Below, in pieces: positions 32,396 to 42,339 of a stretch of 64,000 bases of DNA. The first letter of the stretch is position 1. The number at the start of each line of letters is the position of its first letter. The translations under genes were made by a program, and so were the position numbers. Location of the stretch: contig NC_066310.1 of assembly GCF_905404315.1 (NCBI RefSeq), positions 3,100,001-3,164,000 on the forward strand, in the 5' to 3' direction. This DNA is from Leptidea sinapis. Taxonomy: Eukaryota > Arthropoda > Insecta > Lepidoptera > Pieridae. The notes beneath the pieces were generated by a model, which worked only from the letters and a program-made list of their open reading frames with translations, did no database searches and was not told the origin of the DNA.

Positions 32396-32714
32396 ACCAC
32401 AAGTTAAGCCTGTGTCTTGTGTTGTTTTGAATGCCTTATCTTTTCAATTAAAGGCATTTCAAGTACATTAATAAGAAAACACATGAGAATCTAATCAGAT
32501 CTGAATTTGGCAACCATCTCTAATTTCGACTTCAAATTAATTATTTCTCAAAAATTTTTAAACTTAATTAGATTTAAAAATCTGTGACCAAAGCGATAAA
32601 AATTTAAACAGTTTACAAAGAGTCATAATATAATTTAAGTTTTATGTATTTTCTGGTTGTCCATGTGTCTGTCAAAAATATTTTTCTCAGAAACGCGTCG
32701 ATGAAGTGGTTTAC

Positions 32715-32955
32715 CAATGGGAGGCTCCTTTGCACAGAATGCCGGGTAGATTAGGGGCTTATTTCTACCGTGAAGCAGTAATGTGTAAACTTTACAGTGT
32801 TTCGGTCTGGGAAATTACTGGGCAAATGAGATTTAACATCTTATGTCTCAAGGTGACAAGCGCAATTGCCGCTCAGAATTTTTGGGCTTTTCAAGAATCC
32901 TGAGCGGCATTGCACTGAACGTTCTGCTCGTTTCGCCCCTTATTGTCATAAAAAA
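32715..32955 (+). repeat. S1 repeat (copy 8)
   Basis: Sense copy with several internal deletions ('ttaggggcttatttctaccg' lacks the 'tatgggtaccacaacgg' part). It is absent from the corresponding point of the left arm, so it was inserted after the duplication. Confidence 0.82.
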
Positions 32956-33176
32956 AGGATTCAAATTGAAAGCATTTACATACTGGCATTATGATCCATT
33001 GATGTTTCTGAATAAACTAAACAATACTACGTTACACTAACTACATTTGTGTCGAGAATCCTTTAGGCAATTTAGACAAGAAATTGGAAGTACAAGGAAA
33101 ATCTCCAGGGAGTTCACTTGAGAATTGGCACTTGTAGTTTCTTTGGGTAAATAAGTAATATCTAACTTGCGCTAAG

Positions 33177-33183
33177 TATAAAT
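33177..33183 (+). promoter_or_regulatory. Candidate TATA box, block C right arm
   Basis: TATAAAT in a context almost identical to the left-arm copy. The insertion point of LINE-A copy 2 lies about 30 bases downstream, exactly where a TATA-driven start site would be expected. Confidence 0.35.
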
Positions 33184-33200
33184 TTAGGTTATCTGACAGG

Positions 33201-33214
33201 GGCGATCAATGCTG
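33201..33214. repeat. Target-site duplication of LINE-A copy 2 (left)
   Basis: ggcgatcaatgctg occurs here and, identically, at 40042-40055 next to the element's A-rich tail. This perfect 14-bp TSD defines a 5'-truncated LINE-A insertion. Confidence 0.93.
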
Positions 33215-35140
33215 AGTCAGTGCTCTCCAAATGCAGCAGCCGACCCGACACACGTTGACGAAGTTCATCGTGAAGTTGAACGTCGCTCCGCTCTGAGCCC
33301 TTCAGGCGATGTAATAAAACCCACCTCTTACGATGAGGTGAAGCTAATCATTAAGGAGCTTCACTCCAAGAAGGACCCGGGGCCTGACACTACAAACAAT
33401 AGGGTTCTTAAAATCCTACCCTCGACTCTTATTACTTTATTGGTTACCATTTTTAATATTCTATTGTCTAATAGCGCGTTCCCCGAACAATGGAAGAATT
33501 CCATTGTTATCGGTTTCCCAAAACCCAATAAACCTAAAGCTAATCCGTGTAGCTATAGGCCTATTAGCTTAATTAACTCGATCGGGAAACTTTACGAAAG
33601 ATTAATTCTCGCGCGTCTTAAACATTACATCGAGGAGCTCAACCTGATACCCGACATACAGTTCGGATTCAGAACCGCTCACTCGTGTCCCCAGCAGGCT
33701 CACCGACTCACCGAGTACATTCTCGTACGGCGTCAACTTCACGCTACCACGGCAGCCGTGTTTTTCGATGTCGCGAAGGCATTCGACAAGGTATGGCACA
33801 ACGGATTAGTATTCAAGCTGTATCAACTGGGAGTGCCAGACAGGCTCGTGCGCATCATACGAGCCTACCTTACTGATCGCTCCTTCCGATATCGAGTAGA
33901 GGGCACCCTATCCTCACCCAGACCCATCAGGTCTGGCGTGCCACAGGGTTCAGTCCTCTCTCCCACTCTTTTCTCGCTCTTCACGAGCGACATTCCCAAG
34001 TTTCCGAGTGTCCAGCTCGCTCAGTACGCTGACGATACGGCACTCTACTTTGGCTCCGCTCTATTGAACCGCTCAACCTTGAGCAGGAACATTAAAGTAC
34101 TTCAAGCCGCCGTCGATGAACTAGGCAACTGGTTCAAAAAATGGCGGATTGAAGTGAACCCCACCAAGAGTGCAGCGGTACTCTTCGGTAACGCGAATAG
34201 CATCCGCGCTAAAAAACGACCGACCGACGTCATTAAATTGTATGAAACACCCATACCGTGGGTGAAGGATTACAAATACTTAGGAGTCACGTTCAACAGC
34301 AATATGAACTTCAAGAAACATATTGATACGGTATGCAATAGAGCCCGATTTGTCCTCAGTCGCCTTTATCCACTTGAGTGTGGGCGAAGCAAACTTCCGC
34401 TCAAACACAAAGTGACGCTGTACAAAACCATCGTACGGCCCATACTGTCATACGCAAGCGTCGTTTTCGCGCACACCCGACCGAGCTACTTACGTCGTTT
34501 GCAAGTAGTTCAAAATAAATTCACGCGCATGGCAACCGGAGCCCCGTGGTTCATCCGAAACGTTGACCTTCACCGCGACCTAGAGCTACCGACGATAGCT
34601 CAACACTTTAAAGAGATCTCGCGACGCTTCTTTGACAAGGCGCCTAACCATCCCAACATCTTGGTTAGGAAGGCATGCGGGTACACCCCCCTTCACCATA
34701 GTCTCAACCCAATAAGACGTCCCAGACACGTAACGGTAGACCCGGATGACGACATCACCATCGCGAACGCGACACCCACACAAACACCGACACAGACACG
34801 CAACACCGCCTTCGCAGGCGTAGGCGCGGTCAACCACCGCAAACCACTGGCACTCGTCACTCTGACGATGGCCAGCGGCCCGCACCTTAGATACACCACA
34901 CATTGTTTTGACACCCGACGAGACGTTAGTCCTCGTCCTGTAATCGTTTCACTACACTCACTCACACACGGACTGACTGACGGACTGACATACACCACTT
35001 ACACAACCACAAACACACTCCACAAACAGACACAAACACAAACATACATGCACACTAACATTTACACAACTTACACACATACGAACATACATACATACAA
35101 TCATAAACATATACACACACACTTACATACATTACACTAA
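33209..35140 (+). CDS. LINE-A ORF2 (RT part), open 643-codon frame starting in the TSD
   Basis: The ATG at 33209 lies within the target-site duplication and happens to be in frame with the LINE reading frame (MLS then QCSPNAAADPTHVD). The RT is complete: 'SYRPISLINSIGKLYE', 'FFDVAKAFDKVWH', 'SGVPQGSVLSPT', YADD (near 34024), 'KYLGVTFNSNMNFKKH'. Where copy 1 has TAA, this copy has GAA (W-R-I-E-V-N-P). The C-terminal 60 residues are an odd Thr/His/Tyr-rich low-complexity tail encoded by acatac-type repeats. The endonuclease is missing, so it is not autonomous. A TATA-like box lies 32 bp upstream of the ATG. Confidence 0.85.
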   Translation: MLSQCSPNAAADPTHVDEVHREVERRSALSPSGDVIKPTSYDEVKLIIKELHSKKDPGPDTTNNRVLKILPSTLITLLVTIFNILLSNSAFPEQWKNSIVIGFPKPNKPKANPCSYRPISLINSIGKLYERLILARLKHYIEELNLIPDIQFGFRTAHSCPQQAHRLTEYILVRRQLHATTAAVFFDVAKAFDKVWHNGLVFKLYQLGVPDRLVRIIRAYLTDRSFRYRVEGTLSSPRPIRSGVPQGSVLSPTLFSLFTSDIPKFPSVQLAQYADDTALYFGSALLNRSTLSRNIKVLQAAVDELGNWFKKWRIEVNPTKSAAVLFGNANSIRAKKRPTDVIKLYETPIPWVKDYKYLGVTFNSNMNFKKHIDTVCNRARFVLSRLYPLECGRSKLPLKHKVTLYKTIVRPILSYASVVFAHTRPSYLRRLQVVQNKFTRMATGAPWFIRNVDLHRDLELPTIAQHFKEISRRFFDKAPNHPNILVRKACGYTPLHHSLNPIRRPRHVTVDPDDDITIANATPTQTPTQTRNTAFAGVGAVNHRKPLALVTLTMASGPHLRYTTHCFDTRRDVSPRPVIVSLHSLTHGLTDGLTYTTYTTTNTLHKQTQTQTYMHTNIYTTYTHTNIHTYNHKHIHTHLHTLH

Positions 35141-35363
35141 ACATCACCACACTCGCCAGCGAGTGTGTTCTTCTCATCTTTTCATCTTCATCTCATCTTC
35201 ATTTTTATTTTCATTCACTCTCCTTCCCACAAGCACACAGCCGGTCTGAGGTTCGAGTCTCCTTAGGAGACGCCCCGCGACTGTTGTTGCGTAGTCTTTG
35301 CGGCCTCCACGGCCCACGTCCTACTTCGCTGTGAAAGCCAGGGCTGCTAACAGCACAGAGGAG

Positions 35364-35369
35364 GTTTTA
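35364..35369. repeat. Probable target-site duplication of LINE-D (left)
   Basis: gtttta here and at 39928-39933. The uninterrupted order in LINE-A copy 1 (gaggaggttttagtcgg) shows that one copy is extra. It is short, but the borders are confirmed by alignment with copy 1. Confidence 0.8.
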
Positions 35370-35538
35370 TTTATTTTATTTATTTTATTTATTTATAAAG
35401 GCTTACCAACTAAATACAATTTACTAACTTATGCACTAAGAATTAAACAAATATAATAAAATAGTTTAAATGTACTTAAATTATAGGTAGGCACAACATT
35501 ACTATAAGAAATACATGTGATATTTTAAAATCTAAAAT

Positions 35539-38475
35539 CTATAAATTTTGGAGAGCAATATAAATTTGTTTTTTAAAATTAAGAAAGTTTGAAAAGAAGA
35601 TATCAGTGTTTTCATCTATATTAAAAATACAATTATATAATTTTAACATTAGCTGTAGAGGAGAGTTTAAGCCATAATTACTGTGGTGGAATTTAATGTG
35701 CAATGGGGAAAAAGTACTAAGCCGACAATTAAAGGCAGGCACATGCAAACCGATTTGTGATAAAAGCGAAGGACAGTCCATATCATAGCTTAAAAGTTTA
35801 TGTAAACACAGCAATTGTGAAGCATTTCTACGTATTCGCAGAGACCTCATTTGAAATGTATTTAATCTATTCTCATAGCTATCATTACGGATATATTTAT
35901 TTGCAAAAAAACTTAACTTTGAAAGAAACTTTTTTTGTACAGATTCTATTCGTGATATATATATTTTGTGATATGGGCACCAAACAGCTGAGTTATATTC
36001 TAGATTAGATCTGACAACAGAGTTGAAAAGTATCTTGAGTGGTAAAATACTTCTAAAATCTTTCGTATTACGGAAAATAAAACCTAGCATTTTAAAACTC
36101 TTACGAACAATGTGATCTATATGTTTGTTAAATCTTAGTTCACTATCTAATATAATGCCTAAATCTTTAAAATATTTTTTTTCAGCAATGAACACGTCAT
36201 TTACCTTGTAACTAGTTTTAAGTTTAATATGTTTTCTGGAAAATTTTAAAAAGTTGCATTTGCCTTCGTTCAGTTCCATACTATTATTTTGACACCATAA
36301 GTAGATATAGTCGATATCATCTTGAAGCATTTTTTGGTCCTCAAAACATTTTACCGTCCTGTATAATTTTAGGTCATCTGCGTATAGTTCATATTCTGAT
36401 TTTATTAATTTAGTGATATCATTTATGTATAAGGTAAATAATAAGGGGCCTAAGTGTGAGCCTTGTGGTACCCCGGATAGCTGATAAAAATCCCGAGAAT
36501 GATAACCACTAATCTTAACCATAAGTGGTCGAGAATCCAAATAAGATGTTAACCATGTCAGTAATTCATCCGATATGCCATAGATGTCCCTAAGTTTCTT
36601 TATTAGTAGGAAATGGTCCACTTTATCGAATGCTTTACTGAAGTCGGTATAAATGACGTCAACTTCATGATTATTACTCATTTCATTTATAATTCTATTA
36701 GTGAAGTTTAACAAGTTTGACGTCGCAGATCTTTTTTTTATAAAGCCATGTTGTTTGTCAGATAAAAGGTGCTTAGTTTGCCAAAACAAGTGAGGATATA
36801 AAATTGATTCAAAGATCTTTGCAGGAGTTGATAAAATAGTTATCGGTCTATAATTAACAACATCACATTTATTACCATTTTTAAAAATAGGCACTATTAT
36901 GCCTTTTTTCCATTCCCTCGGAAATAACCCGTTACTTATTGAGGCGTTATAGATGTAACTTAGTGGATATGACAATTATTTAGCACAGTACTTATAAAAT
37001 ATTGGAGGAATTTCATCGCATCCTGCACCTTTATTTTTATTGAGTGATTTTAACTTCAGTTCAACGTCCTTTACCGTAAAAAATTGCGTGTTTTGATTAG
37101 TGTTTGATTTATTTACTGACTCCGTGTTATTTGTATGAAGTGGCTTATTATAAACCGAAGAGAAATAATCCGCAAATAGATTACTAATTTCGAAACCTCC
37201 ATTGGCTGAATTATGATGTAACTGCATCGTTGATGGAATGGTACTAGTGTTGTTACGTTTAGATTTGATATATGTCCAGAAAGATTTAGGGTTGCTTTTA
37301 ATGTTTTCTTGTATTTTTTCAATATAGCCCGAATAAGATTTATCTATAATTTTACGTGTTCTTTCTTTTAAAATATTGTATTGTATTTTGTCCATTTCAT
37401 TATTATATTTTTTATAACGTATTCGATATTTTTCTTTTTCATTCAATACTTGTATAAGTTTATTATTAAACCAAGGAGGGTAATTATTATTTCGTTTGTA
37501 TTTTTTAGGAATATGTTGTTTAATCAGGTCTTTTAAAATTGTGTAGTATTCGAAAACCATGTCATCGACATCTTGACATGTACCTAAAATATCTGACCAA
37601 TTAATTGAAGATAGTGTCTGTTTTATCGCTTCGTAATTACCATTATAAAAATTAAATATCTTGTTTACTGGTTCCCTATTTTCTTTTAAATAACTGTAAC
37701 GCATAAAGCTCAAAGAGATATTTAAAGGTGGATGATATTTATCGGCACTCGCGATAGGTTCCGAAGATTCACAGACTGTCACGTCCTCTATATTTGATAG
37801 TACTAAGTCCAATATTCTGTTTTTGCAATTGATCACAGAGTTAAATTGCATGCTATTACAAAGAGCCATAAAATCTATAAATGAGATGGAACTATCAGGA
37901 GCCGTAGGTGTTAAAAACTTATTATTATATTCTCTTGTCCAAATAATATTACTCATATTAAAATCCCCCAGTATAAGATGGTTCCCCGAGTCATTAACTA
38001 TATTTGAGGCGTTTGTCATGAACGATTCAAGTATCACTGTGTTTATTGGAGGTGGTATATAAACAGCACATAGTTTTATGTTTTGAGATCGACCTTTAAA
38101 GTTAGAGTACTCTAGCTCCACCCACAAGTCTTCGGCTTTGCTTTCGAATTTTGGAACCCTGTGCGATTTTATAGATTTATGCACGGCGATCAAAACACCT
38201 CCCCCCTCCTTGTGGCCAAGCAATAGATTGGACTGTCTATCCCTTCTATAGACTTCGTAGCGGTTATCAAAAATCTCTCCATCTAATATGTTATCATTGA
38301 GCCAGGTTTCAACCAGCACAATAATCTTGTAATTTTGTGTTAAAACATTTTTATTAATATAGTCGAGCTTAGTTCTCATTCCCCTAATATTTTGGTAATA
38401 TAGCATATTCTCATAGCTAATGAGTTCATTATTAGTTTGTTTAGAAAAACTCATAAAAAGAATAAGATGGAACAC
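35539..38475 (-). pseudogene. LINE-D ORF2 (endonuclease/RT) with one nonsense codon
   Basis: About 979 codons in one frame, broken only by TAA at 36976-36978 between the linker ('GAGCDEIPPIFYKYCAK') and the RT fingers. Endonuclease: 'YYQNIRGMRTKLD', 'VETWLN', 'LILGDFN', 'SADKYHPPL'. RT: 'NYRPITILSTPAKIFE', 'YTDFSKAFDKVDH', 'SGVPQGSHLGPLLF', 'YADDLKL' (about 36369-36390) and 'LGIILDSELRFNKHID'. The C-terminus ends at 35539. Everything else is open, so this copy was inactivated recently or only by this mutation. The start could be M1 (38475) or M8. Confidence 0.88.
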
Positions 38476-38539
38476 AAAAAATAGAGAAAAATTAAAATGA
38501 TTAAAATCTAAATACTATAATATATGAGTTCTATTATAG

Positions 38540-39523
38540 TTATTGTTGTTTAAATAATTGATGTAGATGTTCAGAGCTCAATATGTTCTTAGCAGGACTT
38601 GTCTCCTCTTTTCTAACAAAAATTTTGCCACTTCTTACCCAAACAAACTTATAGCCGTTAGTTTTGGCTAATTTACGTGTTTCAGCATGCAGTGATTTGT
38701 TCGCGGGGGTTAAGTGTTCATTAACATAAACTGGAACTGAAGAGCCCGTGATTCCAAGGAGTGATGAGGAAAGCTTATTATCCTTGTGCGATTTATTATA
38801 GTTTATGATAGCTGCGAGAAAATTATCACGTACTAACTTGTTCGAAAATTGGCAGACTAAATTTCTCGGTCTCTTTGATTCCCGATTAATTTTAGCGACC
38901 CTTGTGGTGAATATAATATCCTGCGGTGATGGAAGACTAAAACCGACCACGTTACAAATTTCTTTAATACTTTTATTTGTATCCTCGTTCCGGTGTTCTG
39001 GAATTCCAACTATTTCAACGTTACTTTGCCTAGCAAACTGTTCCATAGAAGAAAGTCTCTGTTGCAAGTCGTTCACAGTCACATTCAGAATTTCTTTTTC
39101 TGTACACAAGGCACCGATCTCCTTCGTTTTATTACTGACGACTTCCAATAATTCCTTGTACTGATTATTGAGCAAAGTATTGGAATCTTCTAAAAGTTGG
39201 AGTTGCTCCTTTAATGGTTGCAATTCAGAGGCCAGAACTTCGTGAATTATATTTTGTAGTTCCTTTCTGATAGCAGTGACAATTTTGTCTTCGATTTTGC
39301 TAATTATATTAGGTGGGATATGAGTATCCGAAGACGTTGGTGGTATATTTTGCGGCGTTTTAGAGTAAGGCGAACAACTGGGACAAGTCCACTGAGATCT
39401 CGGTCGTGAGTCACTGCTATATCCGACACATTCCATGTGGTATTGTTTACTACATCTCAAGCATTTCAGTCTTTTTTGCGTAACCAAAATAGATATGGAG
39501 CACTTAGTACAGTCCTGGGGCAT
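38540..39523 (-). CDS. LINE-D ORF1: PHD-like finger, coiled coil, FP-C-like domain
   Basis: 327 residues if started at 39523 (MPQDCTKCS). The frame is open 28 codons further up, but that part translates an A-run as poly-Phe, so the inner ATG is preferred. Residues 5-51 are a PHD-like finger (CTKC..CLRC..YHMEC..CPSC). The middle is heptad-rich ('LKEQLQLLEDSNTLL'). An RNA-binding-like core follows ('SNVEIVGIPEHRNED'), and the C-terminus carries 'VYVNEHLTPANKSLHAETR' with W-V-R-S-G-K-I, the FP-C-like domain. Domain order equals LINE-C ORF1 despite low sequence identity. Confidence 0.85.
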   Translation of the reverse strand: MPQDCTKCSISILVTQKRLKCLRCSKQYHMECVGYSSDSRPRSQWTCPSCSPYSKTPQNIPPTSSDTHIPPNIISKIEDKIVTAIRKELQNIIHEVLASELQPLKEQLQLLEDSNTLLNNQYKELLEVVSNKTKEIGALCTEKEILNVTVNDLQQRLSSMEQFARQSNVEIVGIPEHRNEDTNKSIKEICNVVGFSLPSPQDIIFTTRVAKINRESKRPRNLVCQFSNKLVRDNFLAAIINYNKSHKDNKLSSSLLGITGSSVPVYVNEHLTPANKSLHAETRKLAKTNGYKFVWVRSGKIFVRKEETSPAKNILSSEHLHQLFKQQ

Positions 39524-39927
39524 TATAAAAAAAAAAAAAAACCAAAAATCGAAAGTTTCGAGGTGACTCGATCTCCGGCCCCCGAAGGTTATCTTTGAAG
39601 TTGACACCGTTCGACTACGTAGTCGATACGAGCTAGTTTGAAATTTATAGTCGTATGATGCCTTTACAACGTAGTAAACGAGTTATGCGTCTTCTTTTAA
39701 CGTGTATTTTAGATTCACCGTCAAAAAATCTCACAATTGTTCACTTCAAATTTTTTAAAATCCGTACAAATTAATAGATACACACAAAAATTATTTATTC
39801 GTATTACTTTAAGGTACTATTTAAAACAGAAACACTAATAATAATGATAATATATCCACTTTTAACTATTAAACTTAATTAAAAAGACAAGAGCTATCTT
39901 CACACGTTTCGTTCACTTCACAATAAA

Positions 39928-39933
39928 GTTTTA
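39928..39933. repeat. Probable target-site duplication of LINE-D (right)
   Basis: Second gtttta; LINE-A copy 2's 3' untranslated region resumes directly after it. Confidence 0.8.
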
Positions 39934-40041
39934 GTCGGTATGGGGCGTCCGCTTACGCGGACACTCGAGTCCGACATATTACGCCCCGTTCCGGGGCGTA
40001 AATACGTAACAGTATTTCCTCCTCTCAAAACAAAAAAAAAA

Positions 40042-40055
40042 GGCGATCAATGCTG
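40042..40055. repeat. Target-site duplication of LINE-A copy 2 (right)
   Basis: Perfect partner of 33201-33214. Block C' continues with caaaggtaagc, including a splice-donor-like CAAAG|GTAAGC at 40056-40066. Confidence 0.93.
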
Positions 40056-40264
40056 CAAAGGTAAGCTCAATCATTTATAAGATTCACTTATTTAATAACT
40101 GTGTGTATCTATAATCTAGCTAGCATCCTGTGCAAAGATAAAAACATCTTTTAAATCAAAATTTAGAGCTTCATCATTTTATTTATTATTTTAATTACAA
40201 TATTTGAAAAATCTTGTTTAAAAAACCATAAGAGTTAGGTATTGAGTACAGAACGTACCTACAT

Positions 40265-40460
40265 CAATCTTCATATCATCATCATCAGCCGGAAGACGTC
40301 CAATGCTGGGCAAAGGCCTCCCCCAACCAGATCGTTGGTCCATCTCGTGGGGGCCTGCCAATACTGCGTCTTCCGGTACGTGGTCGCCATTCGAGGACCA
40401 TACTGCCCCAACGGCCATCTGTCCGTCGAGCTATGTGCCCTGTACACTGCCACTTTAGTC
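40265..40460 (-). mobile_element. RTE-type LINE 3' end (right-arm copy)
   Basis: Inverted relative to 22295-22560, with the same 5' truncation point and an internal deletion of several dozen bases. It marks an insertion older than the duplication. Confidence 0.83.
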
Positions 40461-40610
40461 ACTATATATATATTTTGAAAAATGTTCTTCAAAGTTATAC
40501 TACCAGAGAAAAAGGTAGGCTAGATAAATATATAATGTTTCAAAAACACGTCTTCGCAATTTAACAGCGATAATAAGCTAGCCTACTGTCCAATCACTGG
40601 CCGTGGAATC

Positions 40611-41090
40611 CTAACAAGATTTGGTCAATTCTTTAAGTAATTTGATTAAATCACTGAGGATGTTAGAATAACAATAGGATTTTATCATTTCTCTAAACAC
40701 ATCTAGTTATATGATCAAATACCAGAATTGGTTCCATGAAATGACAAAAAATCTTTTCTGTGGTATATTTTACAAGGTTTAAAAATTGTGATTGAATATT
40801 GTCCTACCTACGAGCCCCACACGTAACTATAGTGTTCTTAAGAAATTTTTGTTCATTGTGATTTTTGATACTGCCGTTGTTTTAATGATAAAAATTATGT
40901 CTAAGTGTTACTAAATAAACCTTTCAAAATATACCACATAAAAGATTTTTTGTCATTCCACAGAACCAATTCTGGTATTTGATCAAATCACTAGATTTCT
41001 TTAGAGAACTGATAAAATCCTGTTGTTATATAACATCTTCCGTGATTTGATCAAATTACCCAGGGAATTGACCAAATCTCTGTTTCTATC
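40611..41090. mobile_element. Fold-back (long inverted repeat) MITE
   Basis: Two arms of about 170 bp (40611-40785 and 40910-41090) are inverted copies. Both contain 'agatttggtcaatt', 'ttttatca', 'tctctaaa', 'ataccagaattggtt' and 'gacaaaaaatctttt'. A spacer of about 125 bp lies between. Each arm has tttgatcaaat-like palindromes. There is no ORF. TSD not resolved. Confidence 0.75.
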
Positions 41091-41488
41091 ATATCCCTGC
41101 GACATATATATCAAAAACACAAATCACACTTACACTCAAGTTCTATTATATTCGATATATCGTACGATAACGGAGTCTTCCGATCCGATCTGCCCACAAA
41201 TGGATTTAAAATAGATAAAATAACATTTGAACGCACGTTAACACAAAAGTTCCATCACACCGAACATGAAAGGTAGCAAAAAAATAATAGAACTTTTACT
41301 CGTTATGTGACTTCCAACTCAAACTTCACAAACTCGATGGATGTAAATATTTGATTCGGTAAAAGTTCGCTCATACAATGGAGAAATCGCTTTCTGAACT
41401 TGAACCACATATGAGACTCTCAAATATGTTGTGAGAATTTCGAGTAAGTAACTAAAATGTTTAAGGTTACTGTTTTAATTGTATAAGA

Positions 41489-42213
41489 AATGACGTTCTA
41501 TACATATGGACATATCATTCGCTGTCTGATAACGGAACGGCAAAAGTGTGCTTAAAGACAATGTAAGCACACTTTTCTCTTTAGTCGTGTGCAATCAACA
41601 AGCCTAAGTGTGCTATAAAAAGTTTTTTTTTTTATGAAAATAAGGGACGAGACGAACAGGACGTTCAGCTGATGGTTATTGATACGCCCTGTCCATTACA
41701 ATGCAGTGCCGCTCAGTATTCTTGAAATACCCCAAAAAATTCTGAGCGGCACTATAACTGCGCTTGTCACCTTGAGACAAGATGTTAAGTCTCATTTGCC
41801 CAGTAATTTCACTATCTACGGCGCCCTTCAGACCTAAACACAGTAATGCTTTACGGCAGAAATAGGCGCCGCTGTGGTACCCATAATCTAGCCGGCATCC
41901 TGTGCAAAGGAGCCTCCCACAAAAAGAAGATGGTGTGACTTATCATCGGTAAGGTTATTTTATTATATAAGATTGATATGCAAAAAGCAGAAGTAATTTA
42001 ATAAAACGAATATTTTTTTCATTAAATATGGTACAATATTATTGACAAGTCCCCAGACAAGACCCGCTTGTCAGAATGGGACAGATGAAAGGACACAATC
42101 AGAAATGTATAGACATAGCTGTCGAAGGTTATTATGGTGTCATTTGTGGCATGTGCCATATTTCGGCTTTGATTTTGTGTGAGGTGCATTGTCTATATGT
42201 ATAGAACGTCATT
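41489..42213. mobile_element. TIR element with an S1 copy inside
   Basis: 24-bp terminal inverted repeats aatgacgttctatacatat.. (41489-41512) and its complement (42190-42213) with one mismatch. Inside are a strong hairpin (aaaagtgtgctt / aagcacactttt, 41552-41581) and a full S1 repeat at 41625-41925. No transposase is present. Bases 41091-41488 show nothing recognised. Confidence 0.65.
41625..41925 (-). repeat. S1 repeat (copy 9)
   Basis: Inverted copy, tail at 41625 (tttttttatgaaaataaggg) and head at 41925 (ggagcctcccac). The 11-bp stem is complete except for one mismatch. Confidence 0.86.
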
Positions 42214-42339
42214 GTGTATACTCATATTTTTGTAATTTGAATTTATTTATTTTATTTTCAAATATTCTTTATCACAGATTAGGTAAATTAAAGACTCATG
42301 AGCTAGTGTATTTAAATTGAAATTCAAATATTTTTATTA

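Larger units (their letters stand above)
35370..39927 (-). mobile_element. LINE-D, non-LTR retrotransposon nested in LINE-A copy 2
   Basis: A 4.56-kb minus-strand element: 5' untranslated region (39524-39927), ORF1, a 64-bp gap, ORF2, a short 3' untranslated region and an (aaataaaat)-type tail at 35370-35396. Because LINE-A copy 1 lacks it, its ends are fixed to within a few bases. The general plan matches LINE-C but the sequence is clearly different; the RT is nearer LINE-B. Confidence 0.9.
33215..40041 (+). mobile_element. LINE-A copy 2, 5'-truncated, interrupted by LINE-D
   Basis: The element begins inside ORF2, after the endonuclease. It continues through RT and the 3' untranslated region to 35369, is split by LINE-D (35370-39927), and finishes at 39928-40041 with the same GC-rich hairpin region and A tail as copy 1. 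The sequence is very close to copy 1 by eye. Its TSD copies reunite block C of the inverted duplication when joined. Confidence 0.93.

Noticed and set aside
38805..39164. 119-codon plus ORF
   Set aside because: Antisense to LINE-D ORF1, whose domains are clear on the minus strand.
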